Positions 17,444-26,230 of a stretch of DNA of 34,133 nucleotides are shown piece by piece. Both the position numbers and the translations under genes were made by a program. This DNA is from Chloroflexota bacterium (GTDB lineage: Bacteria; Chloroflexota; Anaerolineae; J102), in the NCBI GenBank assembly GCA_024224665.1, contig JAAENG010000596.1:1-34133 (forward strand), written 5' to 3'. Under the pieces are notes generated by a model that saw nothing but the letters and a program-made list of their open reading frames with translations, was not told where the DNA came from and ran no database searches. Positions within the stretch are counted from its first letter, which is position 1. Each line of letters starts with the position of its first letter.

Positions 17444-18886
17444 TTAAGCGGGCATCGTTTGCAATACGCTTTTGCTGCTACGAACCTGCGCCAGCGCCTG
17501 ATCCAGATCTCCGATAATATCTGAGAAATGCTCAGCGCCGACATTGAGTCGGATCAGATTAGGTGGTACATCGGCCAGTTCGCGCCCCACATCCCCCTGT
17601 TGCTGGTGGGTGGAGATGGCCGGAATCGTAGCCACGCTCTTGATACGGCCCAGATCAGTGGCGCGCCAGATCATTTGCAAGCCATCGAATACTTGCCGCG
17701 CTACCTGCGCTCCCCCTTTGACCGTGAACCCCAACAAATGGCCGTAGCGATTTACCGGCTCTCCCAGATCAGCCTCACCATCGACCAGCCACATATAACG
17801 AGAAGCGACATCATGCTCACGGCAGCTTGCTAATCCCGGATAGGAAACTCGCTCGACCTGCGGGTGCTGCTCCAGATATTGGGCAACCTCCATCGTGTTT
17901 CGGCTCATCAGGTCCATCTTACCGCGCAAGGTGCGCAAGTCGTTCAGGATCAGTAAAGCACTGAAAGGGCTGAGTGAGGGGCCATGATCTCGGAAGGGCT
18001 GCAGCTTGACATAGGTCGAGAAGTTGGAGCGCAGTTCATCTGGGCCGACGCGGGTATGGATATTGTGTCGGGCAATGATAGCGCCGGCAATGGCAAAACC
18101 GCTGCTGCTTAGGCTCTTGCTCACAGACTGCACGATGATATCGGCGCCATGATTCAAGGGGCGCATGAGCGCGGGCGTGGCCACAGTCGAGTCCACAATC
18201 AAGGGGAGGTCGTGCTGATGGGCGATATCGGCTACAGCGGCGATATCGAAAACGCTTAGGCCAGGATTGCTGGGCATTTCACCGAAGACGAAACGGGTGT
18301 TGTTATCGATCCTGTCTGCCCATTCCGCCAGGTCCAGTGGATCGCGCACCCAACGCACTTCAAGCCCCCGCTCGATGCCGTAGCGCTGGCTGAACAGCAT
18401 ATAGGTTCCACCATAACACTTGGCGCTGGCAACGATGTTTGGGGCAGTAGCGGCCGGCAGCTGTTCCTGTTCGAGCGACAGAAAGGGATTCGTCGCCATA
18501 AATACGGCCGACATGCCTGATGATGTGGCGCAGGCGCTGACATCCCCTTCATAGCCATAGCCTTCTAGTAGCGCCAGGGTTTCTTCAAGATAATGCAGGG
18601 TGGGATTAGCAATACGCGAGTAGGTCCACGAGGGCATGAGATAGGCCAGAGCAGCTTCCATGTGGTCGCTATTCTCGAAGTGCTGGGCAGCACTCAGATA
18701 GGCAGGTTCGATAATGCTGCCCTGACTGGCCTGGGCAGCTTGCATACCATAGAGGCCATGCACGGCAATGGTATCGAACTTCTTGCCACGCATGGCAGTG
18801 CGATGGCTGGATTCAGCATCCACCATCGCTTTACCACGTTCGATGTAGGCTTTGACGCCGGGAGAGTGTGAGGAAATGTTTGTCAT
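17444..18886 (-). CDS. Cys/Met-metabolism PLP-dependent enzyme (cystathionine gamma-synthase/methionine gamma-lyase type)
   Basis: Fold-type I PLP enzyme for sulfur amino acids, 480 aa from the ATG at 18886. The ORF can begin at a TTG at 18910, but the ATG four bases after the preceding stop is preferred. PLP-site features are YSRIANPT (phosphate-binding Tyr/Arg from the partner subunit), ACATSSGMSAV, Asp232 in IVDSTVATP and the Schiff-base Lys257 in QSVSKSLSSSG. It is about 80 residues longer than the usual 390-400 aa, with a longer N-terminus and an insert near 350-380. Gamma-synthase, gamma-lyase and O-acylhomoserine sulfhydrylase cannot be separated by eye. Downstream of tyrosine phenol-lyase in an operon, a catabolic lyase is the more likely role. 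Confidence 0.88.
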   Translation of the reverse strand: MTNISSHSPGVKAYIERGKAMVDAESSHRTAMRGKKFDTIAVHGLYGMQAAQASQGSIIEPAYLSAAQHFENSDHMEAALAYLMPSWTYSRIANPTLHYLEETLALLEGYGYEGDVSACATSSGMSAVFMATNPFLSLEQEQLPAATAPNIVASAKCYGGTYMLFSQRYGIERGLEVRWVRDPLDLAEWADRIDNNTRFVFGEMPSNPGLSVFDIAAVADIAHQHDLPLIVDSTVATPALMRPLNHGADIIVQSVSKSLSSSGFAIAGAIIARHNIHTRVGPDELRSNFSTYVKLQPFRDHGPSLSPFSALLILNDLRTLRGKMDLMSRNTMEVAQYLEQHPQVERVSYPGLASCREHDVASRYMWLVDGEADLGEPVNRYGHLLGFTVKGGAQVARQVFDGLQMIWRATDLGRIKSVATIPAISTHQQQGDVGRELADVPPNLIRLNVGAEHFSDIIGDLDQALAQVRSSKSVLQTMPA

Positions 18887-18890
18887 CAGT

Positions 18891-20342
<1,452 letters not shown>

Positions 20343-20422
20343 TTATGGCAATTTCTTGCGGAATAACTGGGAATCTGAACTATTCGTCGTGCGTTGTGTG
20401 TATGAAGCAGGCGCTCCGTTCA

Positions 20423-20929
20423 TTAGGAGCTTTCATCAGATAACGGTGGTAGAGGGAGTGCTGTTGTGGCTTTGATCTCCGAGAGAACCAGGCTGGTACG
20501 GATCTGAGCAATGCCTGAAATCGGTGTGAGACGGCGGATGACAAATCGCTCCAGGTCTTTGCGATTGCGGACAACCACCTTGAGCAGATAGTCTTGTTCG
20601 CCGGTAACATGGTAGCATTCCAGAACTTCGGGCAATTTCTGAACAGAGGTCCTGAAGTTCTCAATTTGATCATGCTGGTGTAGTGCCATACTGACATGGA
20701 TCAGACAGAGCATGTCGTAACCTGCCCTTTCGCGATCCACCAGAGCGACATACTGACGGATGAATCCATTCTTCTCGAGCCGCCGAATACGAGCGTGCAT
20801 TGCGGGTGCAGAGAGATTGGCCTGGCGGGCCAGGTCGGTGTGCTTTATCCGTCCATTGATTTGTAACTCATTAAGAATAGCGAAATCAATGGCATCGAGT
20901 GGCGATAGTCTTTGAGATGACTTTATCAT
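20423..20929 (-). CDS. Lrp/AsnC-family transcriptional regulator
   Basis: Amino-acid-responsive DNA-binding regulator, 168 aa. The N-terminal AsnC-type helix-turn-helix (about 10-60) reads LDAIDFAILNELQINGRIKHTDLARQANLSAPAMHARIRRLEKNGFI. The C-terminal RAM ligand/oligomer domain (about 75-150) includes VLECYHVTGEQDYLLKVVVRN. It lies just upstream of tyrosine phenol-lyase, so it probably senses an aromatic or sulfur amino acid and controls that operon; this is inferred from position. An AT-rich inverted repeat 48 bp upstream may be its own operator. The family often autoregulates. Confidence 0.93.
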   Translation of the reverse strand: MIKSSQRLSPLDAIDFAILNELQINGRIKHTDLARQANLSAPAMHARIRRLEKNGFIRQYVALVDRERAGYDMLCLIHVSMALHQHDQIENFRTSVQKLPEVLECYHVTGEQDYLLKVVVRNRKDLERFVIRRLTPISGIAQIRTSLVLSEIKATTALPLPPLSDESS

Positions 20930-20976
20930 TTGGGCGACCTCACGTCAATGGTTTTTCTGTGATTACGGAGAATATA

Positions 20977-21020
20977 CGAATTTTATTAAGCGTATTAGCC
21001 ATTCTACTTAATTTTATTCG
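20977..21020. promoter_or_regulatory. AT-rich inverted repeat, candidate Lrp/AsnC operator
   Basis: CGAATTTTATTAAG (20977-20990) and CTTAATTTTATTCG (21007-21020) match as an inverted repeat at 11 of 14 positions, separated by 16 bp. The right arm ends 92 bp and the left arm begins 48 bp before the regulator's ATG. Lrp/AsnC sites are typically AT-rich imperfect palindromes. Confidence 0.45.
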
Positions 21021-21121
21021 GTAGACAAGCCTATGTGGCAGAGGCACGGGAGTCGGCGTTGTACTTGGCCATGCGCGGCTATGGCACTATGCATGTTACG
21101 GCAATAGCATCGTCGGTGTAT

Positions 21122-21149
21122 TTGCAAATTCAGGCAATGTTACTACAAT
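21122..21149 (+). promoter_or_regulatory. Possible sigma70 promoter for ABC permease
   Basis: TTGCAA (21122-21127) and TACAAT (21144-21149) are separated by 16 bp. The leader would be about 205 nt, which is long, so this is a weak call. Confidence 0.3.
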
Positions 21150-21360
21150 GACTTCAGCACTAGTTTTGACATAAAATCTCGCAACTCAAGTGTCTGCTCG
21201 AAAGATCCATGGCTTTATGCTGAGAAGACACCAATTAAGACATGAGTGTTGCCCTATCAGCATAATGAGAGCATTTCATACGAAAATGGGTGGCATCGCA
21301 GGGCTGCAACATGACACAACCCTGGTGGTGCGAATGGCAATCACGAGCATTAGCGGCTGA

Positions 21361-22197
21361 ATGAACATGGACTGGCTACTCGATCCACTGCAATTCAATT
21401 TCATCATCCGGGCATTGCTCGCCGCACTGGTAGTCGGCATCGTTTGCTCGGTACTGGGCACTTATGTGGTGCTTCGAGGTATGGCGTTCTTCGGTGATGC
21501 GCTGGCCCACACCATATTGCCTGGTGTAGTGATCGCTTTTTTGTTAGGCTGGCCTCTCGCAATTGGCGCATTGATATTTGGTGTTCTCACGGCCGTGGGT
21601 ATCGGCGCCTTGACCGACCGTGGCACACTCAAAGAAGACACAGCTATCGGCGTTGTCTTTGCAGGGCTTTTTGCCCTGGGGATCGCTTTGTTATCTATGT
21701 CCGGAAACTACACGGTCGATCTGGCACACTTTCTGTTCGGCAATTTATTGGGCGTTTCGATCTCAGATCTTGTTGTAATTGTCATATTAGCGGCGATCGT
21801 TCTGCTCACGATCCTGTTATTCTACAAGGAATTTTTGCTGATCTCTTTCGACCCGGTGCTGGCCACGACCTTACGGATACCAACCACCTTGCTGCGCTAT
21901 CTGCTTCTGGTGCTCATTGCCATCACCATAGTCACCGCCCTGCAGGTGGTTGGCATTGCCCTGATGTTGGCGATGTTCGTCACTCCGGCAGCGACTGCCT
22001 CCCTGCTCACACGGCGCCTGCCTTCGATGATGGCTGTCGCTGCGGCCATCGGCGCCATCTCTGGTGTGGTGGGTGTGTACGCTTCCTTTTATCTGAATGT
22101 GGCGTCGGGGGCAGCCGTGGTATTGGTTGCATCTTTGATCTTCATATTTGTATTCCTATTTGCGCCCGGGCGGGGGTTCATCTGGCAACGACAGTAG
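21361..22197 (+). CDS. Metal ABC transporter permease (ZnuB/MntB/TroC type)
   Basis: Integral membrane permease of the ABC-3 metal family (Zn/Mn/Fe uptake), 278 aa with eight or nine hydrophobic helices. Family marks are MAFFGDALAHTILPGVVIAFLLGWPLAIGA, the LKEDTAIGVVFAGLFALGIALLS stretch, LFGNLLGVS and ALQVVGIALMLAMFVTPAATA. The last contains the loop that contacts the ATPase. No ribosome binding site precedes the ATG at 21361, and a second ATG lies two codons on. The ATP-binding and solute-binding subunits, normally adjacent, are absent on both sides. The metal cannot be told from the sequence. Confidence 0.9.
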   Translation: MNMDWLLDPLQFNFIIRALLAALVVGIVCSVLGTYVVLRGMAFFGDALAHTILPGVVIAFLLGWPLAIGALIFGVLTAVGIGALTDRGTLKEDTAIGVVFAGLFALGIALLSMSGNYTVDLAHFLFGNLLGVSISDLVVIVILAAIVLLTILLFYKEFLLISFDPVLATTLRIPTTLLRYLLLVLIAITIVTALQVVGIALMLAMFVTPAATASLLTRRLPSMMAVAAAIGAISGVVGVYASFYLNVASGAAVVLVASLIFIFVFLFAPGRGFIWQRQ

Positions 22198-22247
22198 GAG
22201 CGATAAATCATGCGGTTTTGCTGCGACCTCCCAGTGGGCAACACGTT

Positions 22248-22276
22248 TTGACATCTGGGCCTGTGAACGCTAGAAT
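22248..22276 (+). promoter_or_regulatory. Near-consensus sigma70 promoter of hppA
   Basis: TTGACA (22248-22253) and TAGAAT (22271-22276) are separated by exactly 17 bp. This is the best promoter in the window and lies just after the ABC permease gene. Confidence 0.65.
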
Positions 22277-22438
22277 TTGTGCACTTTAGCACCAGTTCCA
22301 TATAGTTTTACTTGCATCCGTTTCGTCTCTCCTGAAAGGCCAAAAAACTGCCTCAATCGAGAGATGGTATTGGATACCGTGCCATATCCGGCACCGCAGC
22401 CGACTTAACCGAGACCCCGGAAAACACACGACATTTGC

Positions 22439-22466
22439 CGTGCCCCCTGTCCAGACTTGGGGCACG
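22439..22466 (+). terminator. Terminator-like hairpin inside the hppA leader
   Basis: CGTGCCCC (22439-22446) pairs perfectly with GGGGCACG (22459-22466), 12-nt loop, followed by TTTGTTG. It may end read-through from the permease gene, or act as an attenuator because it sits downstream of the hppA promoter. Confidence 0.5.
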
Positions 22467-22577
22467 TTTGTTGTGCAACATGGACGCATGATCGAACTGG
22501 TACGACCTCAGCGATATTTTACTCGATATCTTATTGAGTATCCCATTGATTTATCTACTTTTAGGAGGAGTTACCCC

Positions 22578-24950
22578 ATGAAGTTGCGTGATTTTCTCAC
22601 TTCGTCACGGCTGGCCTTTGCAGTTGTGGCGTTGTTTGTGTTTGCGATGCTCTTGCCGCAATCGGCCGCGGCAGCAGGCGTCGCCCAGGAGTCGGCGCAT
22701 GAACCACTGCCCTGGTTGTGGTGGTTGGGTCCCATCGGCTCGATCATCGCCTTGATTTTTGCCCTCATCTTTTACCGCAATGTGATGTCTGTGGATGAAG
22801 GGACACCCCGCATGATCGAGATCGCACAAGCTGTGCGCGATGGCGCCTCGGCCTATCTTTCCAGCCAGTACAAGGTCGTTGCCATTGTCTTCGCAGCCTT
22901 GTTCGTCCTGTTTTTGATCTTGGCCTACGGCCCTGAAGTGCAGAACAAGGTCATCCCCTTCGCTTTCTTGACGGGTGGATTCTTCTCTGCGCTCTGTGGT
23001 TTCTTTGGTATGAAAACCGCGACAAACGCATCGGCTCGCACCACCAATGCTGCCCGCCAGGGCCTGAATGGTGGCCTGCGCGTCGCCTTCCGTGCCGGTG
23101 CAGTCATGGGCCTGGTCGTCGTCGGCTTCGCATTGCTGGATATCTCGATCTGGTTCCTGATCCTCTACTACCTGTTCCCCGTCGAATTCTATGGGGGTGC
23201 ACTTAGCCCCCTGCCGCAGATTACCGTCATTATGCTTAGCTTCGGCATGGGCGCCTCGACCTACGCTCTCTTCGCTCGTGTCGGGGGTGGCATCTACACC
23301 AAAGCAGCTGACGTAGGCGCTGATCTCGTCGGCAAAGTCGAAGCCGGTATCCCCGAAGATGACCCCCGCAACCCCGCAACCATCGCCGATAACGTCGGCG
23401 ACAATGTCGGTGATGTGGCCGGTATGGGGGCGGACCTCTATGAATCTTACGCCGGATCTATTTTGGCGACAGCGGCATTGGGCGTGGCTGCAGTCGGCGT
23501 GGCCGGCGAAGCCTTCCGAGGAGCCGATTCCCTGATCGGCATGCAGTTGCGGTATCTATCTGCACCCTTGGCCCTGGCGGGTATCGGCGTGGTGTTATCC
23601 ATTATTGGCATCTACATGGTCCGCACCAAAGAAGGGGCCTCGATGGCCGAATTGATGGGCTCGCTCTCGCTGGGTGTGAATGCCAGTTCAGTCGGTATCG
23701 CTGTCGTGGCCCTTCCCATCCTCTATCTTTTGGAACTTCCCAACTGGTGGCAGGTATGGATTGCGGTGGTAACAGGTCTTGCCGTCGGTATCGTCATCGG
23801 CAAATCAACTGAGTATTACACATCCTACGCCTTTAAACCGACCCAAGGGATCTCCGACCAGGCCGACACAGGCCCTGCCACCGTCATCATCGACGGTCTG
23901 GCCGTGGGCATGAACTCGACCATGATCCCGGTGTTGGCTATTGCTGTCGGTATTTTCGTTAGCTTCTACATCGTGGGTGGTGGCGCTAACACCTTGATGG
24001 GTTTGTTCGGTGTCGGCATTGCAGCCGTCGGTATGCTTTCGACGCTGGGTATCACGCTGGCTACCGATGCTTATGGCCCCATTGCCGATAACGCCGGTGG
24101 TAACGCCGAAATGGCCGGTTTGCCCCCTGAGGTTCGCCAACGCACCGACCAGTTGGATGCGCTCGGTAACACCACTGCCGCCACAGGTAAAGGCTTTGCT
24201 ATCGGCTCCGCTGCCCTGACTGCTCTGGCACTGCTGGCAGCCTATATGGAAGAAATCCGCTTTAGTCTCGTGTACCTGCAAGGCATCGAAACTGTTATCG
24301 TAGCCGGCCAAACTATTCCTGTCGAAGAACTGACTATGGATCAGTTCATGACCTATTACGACGTCACACTGCTGAATCCCAATGTGCTGATCGGTGTTTT
24401 CCTTGGCGCAGTCACCGCCTTCTTCTTCTCGGCAATGACGATGAAAGCTGTCGGCCGTGCCGCGGGTGATATGGTGCAGGAAGTGCGGCGCCAGTTCAAG
24501 GCCAAGCCAGGCATCCTCAAAGGGGAAGATACGCCCGACTATGCCCGTTGCGTGGAGATCAGCACAAAATCAGCGCAACGAGAGATGGTCGCTCCGGCTT
24601 TACTGGGCATCATCGTGCCGGTTGCCGTTGGCCTCGCCTTTGGTGTTGCCGGTGTCTTGGGTTTGCTGGTGGGCGCCCTCACAGCCGGTTTTGCCCTGGC
24701 CGTCATGATGGCCAACTCGGGCGGCGCCTGGGATAACGCCAAGAAATATATCGAAGATGGCGCCCATGGCGGCAAGGGCTCTGAAGCCCACAAGGCCTCG
24801 GTCGTGGGCGATACCGTAGGCGATCCCTTCAAGGACACCTCTGGCCCCTCCCTCAACATCTTGATCAAATTGATGTCGATGGTGTCGGTTGTGTTTGCCG
24901 GTGTGGTTGCTGCAGTTGGTGTGGGTGGCCTACTGGGCGGTATTCTCTAA
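22578..24950 (+). CDS. hppA: Membrane-bound ion-pumping pyrophosphatase, K+-dependent type
   Basis: Hydrolyses pyrophosphate to pump H+ and/or Na+ across the membrane, 790 aa. The start is the ATG at 22578 with AGGAGGAG 7 nt upstream; the ORF track opens 46 codons earlier. A signal-like first helix is followed by about 16 membrane segments. The substrate site is canonical: DVGADLVGKVEAGIPEDDPRNPATIADNVGDNVGD, plus DAYGPIADNAGGNAEM and ANSGGAWDNAKKYIEDG. At the K+ switch the sequence is GNTTAATGKG with Ala534 and Gly537. K+-independent enzymes have Lys and Thr there, so this is the K+-dependent subclass. Whether it moves H+, Na+ or both cannot be judged reliably by eye. A strong terminator follows. 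Confidence 0.97.
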   Translation: MKLRDFLTSSRLAFAVVALFVFAMLLPQSAAAAGVAQESAHEPLPWLWWLGPIGSIIALIFALIFYRNVMSVDEGTPRMIEIAQAVRDGASAYLSSQYKVVAIVFAALFVLFLILAYGPEVQNKVIPFAFLTGGFFSALCGFFGMKTATNASARTTNAARQGLNGGLRVAFRAGAVMGLVVVGFALLDISIWFLILYYLFPVEFYGGALSPLPQITVIMLSFGMGASTYALFARVGGGIYTKAADVGADLVGKVEAGIPEDDPRNPATIADNVGDNVGDVAGMGADLYESYAGSILATAALGVAAVGVAGEAFRGADSLIGMQLRYLSAPLALAGIGVVLSIIGIYMVRTKEGASMAELMGSLSLGVNASSVGIAVVALPILYLLELPNWWQVWIAVVTGLAVGIVIGKSTEYYTSYAFKPTQGISDQADTGPATVIIDGLAVGMNSTMIPVLAIAVGIFVSFYIVGGGANTLMGLFGVGIAAVGMLSTLGITLATDAYGPIADNAGGNAEMAGLPPEVRQRTDQLDALGNTTAATGKGFAIGSAALTALALLAAYMEEIRFSLVYLQGIETVIVAGQTIPVEELTMDQFMTYYDVTLLNPNVLIGVFLGAVTAFFFSAMTMKAVGRAAGDMVQEVRRQFKAKPGILKGEDTPDYARCVEISTKSAQREMVAPALLGIIVPVAVGLAFGVAGVLGLLVGALTAGFALAVMMANSGGAWDNAKKYIEDGAHGGKGSEAHKASVVGDTVGDPFKDTSGPSLNILIKLMSMVSVVFAGVVAAVGVGGLLGGIL

Positions 24951-24972
24951 ACTACACCTCTTTATTCTTGTG

Positions 24973-25016
24973 AAAAACGTCGCTCGGGCAATTGCTCGAG
25001 CGACGTTTTTGTTTTT
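24973..25016. terminator. Strong Rho-independent terminator (bidirectional)
   Basis: AAAAACGTCGCTCG (24973-24986) pairs perfectly over 14 bp with CGAGCGACGTTTTT (24997-25010), 10-nt loop, then GTTTTT. The A-tract on the left lets it also serve the convergent LysR gene ending at 25025. Confidence 0.92.
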
Positions 25017-25024
25017 GCGAAATC

Positions 25025-25993
25025 TTAAGAAAATTCCGGGGCTAAAGCCTGTGCTGGCAGGATCGGACCAGAGCTTTCTTCACCATTGAGCATGCCCTGG
25101 ACATCCTCATGGCGCAACATTTTAACAAACTCGATCTGAGGGGCGATGGCAGGATGGATGTTGCTTTCCGCCATCCAGATAGTATGCGTCATGGTCACGT
25201 CTTCGATGGCAATGGCCTTTATCTTGCCCATTTGCATAAAGCGTGTGGCCGACACCCGCGGGACAAAACCGACGCCAATGCCCGCTTCGACGGCCATAAT
25301 AATAGCCTCTGAATTACCCAATTGCATGACCTGGTGTAATTCGCCGGCAGAGATATCAAGTGGGATCAGTGCCTGCATCATGGCCTGGTAGGTACCAGAA
25401 CTCTCTTCCCGCAAGATCAATCTCTCGTGTAACAGCTCATGTGCCTCGATAACATCGCGCTGGACCCAGGGGTGATCTATCGGCGCGATCAAGACAACCT
25501 CATCTTCCAAGAAGCGGTAGAATGTGACCTCCCCATGTTCGACCGGGGCACTGCTAAAAGCCACATGTACACTACGGGTGCGTAGTTGTTCTAAAACGCG
25601 GGTACGGGAGCCGACATTGATTGTCGCGCTCACGCCAGGATAGCGTTCGCAAAAGCGCGCCAACAACCTGGGCAGGATGTACTTGCCGGACGTCGTGCTA
25701 CAGCCCAGTATAAGATGTCCGACGATTTTACCGCTGAGGGAATGGGCCGTTTCTTCAAAGCGTTGCCCGCGCCTGATTAGATCGCTGGCCATGGGCAGCA
25801 GATAGGCGCCTGCCTCACTTAGAAAAACTCGACGACCCTGGCGATCAAAGAGTTTGACGCCCAATTGCCGTTCGAGTGATTGAATACGTTGGGTGACAGC
25901 AGGCTGGCTGAGATTGAGTTCCAGGGCGGCGGCAGAGAAATTCTCAAGGCGCGCTGCCGATACAAAGACTTCAAGACCTTGCCAATCGAGCAT
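25025..25993 (-). CDS. LysR-family transcriptional regulator
   Basis: DNA-binding regulator, 322 aa from the ATG at 25993, which has GGAG 8 nt upstream; the ORF track opens 17 codons earlier. The winged helix-turn-helix (1-60) reads MLDWQGLEVFVSAARLENFS, then LSQPAVTQRIQSLERQLGVKLFDR. The effector domain (about 90-300) is of the periplasmic-binding type, with GHLILGCSTTSGKYILPRLLARF and VEAGIGVGFVPR; it resembles CysB/CbbR/CysL-like members. It is divergent from the rhodanese-cytochrome cluster, with an inverted repeat between them. Control of that cluster in response to a sulfur or redox metabolite is a positional inference. Confidence 0.92.
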   Translation of the reverse strand: MLDWQGLEVFVSAARLENFSAAALELNLSQPAVTQRIQSLERQLGVKLFDRQGRRVFLSEAGAYLLPMASDLIRRGQRFEETAHSLSGKIVGHLILGCSTTSGKYILPRLLARFCERYPGVSATINVGSRTRVLEQLRTRSVHVAFSSAPVEHGEVTFYRFLEDEVVLIAPIDHPWVQRDVIEAHELLHERLILREESSGTYQAMMQALIPLDISAGELHQVMQLGNSEAIIMAVEAGIGVGFVPRVSATRFMQMGKIKAIAIEDVTMTHTIWMAESNIHPAIAPQIEFVKMLRHEDVQGMLNGEESSGPILPAQALAPEFS

Positions 25994-26073
25994 GATGGGT
26001 ACTCCGCTGTGAAATGAGGGGGTGACTTCGAGGTATTGGTGCATGCCGAAAGTCGCATATTGGTGCTGCTTAA

Positions 26074-26113
26074 CTAAGTCAATAATAACTTCGAATAAAT
26101 AACAATGACTTAG
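26074..26113. promoter_or_regulatory. Inverted repeat in LysR/rhodanese divergent region, candidate operator
   Basis: CTAAGTCA (26074-26081) and TGACTTAG (26106-26113) are a perfect 8-bp inverted repeat spaced by 24 bp. It sits between the divergent LysR and rhodanese genes, 29 bp upstream of a possible -10 element TATACT (26142-26147). The -35 region is poor, as is usual for activated promoters. Confidence 0.5.
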
Positions 26114-26230
26114 ATCATATCCAAACCATAATCAAACCTTATATACTTGTGACAGATGCAACAACATTCGAACACACGCGCTTTTGCGCGGCAAAAACAC
26201 TCACTCTTTGTAGAGGAGAATCTGAATCAC

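Larger units (their letters stand above)
20930..21360. other. Divergent intergenic region between lrp-type gene and ABC permease
   Basis: The 430 bases between the two divergent genes hold the inverted repeat at 20977-21020 and a possible promoter at 21122-21149. No gene is supported. A frame ending in TGA directly before the permease ATG has no recognisable product. Confidence 0.5.
22198..22577 (+). promoter_or_regulatory. Long structured leader of hppA
   Basis: This 380-nt stretch holds the promoter at 22248-22276 and a leader of roughly 295 nt. Inside are GGTAT/ATACC (22366-22378) and GTGCC/GGCAC (22379-22394), two adjacent hairpins. An 8-bp GC-rich hairpin with a partial T-tract follows at 22439-22466. 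The layout resembles a folded sensor followed by a terminator. I cannot match it to a known riboswitch class. Confidence 0.4.
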
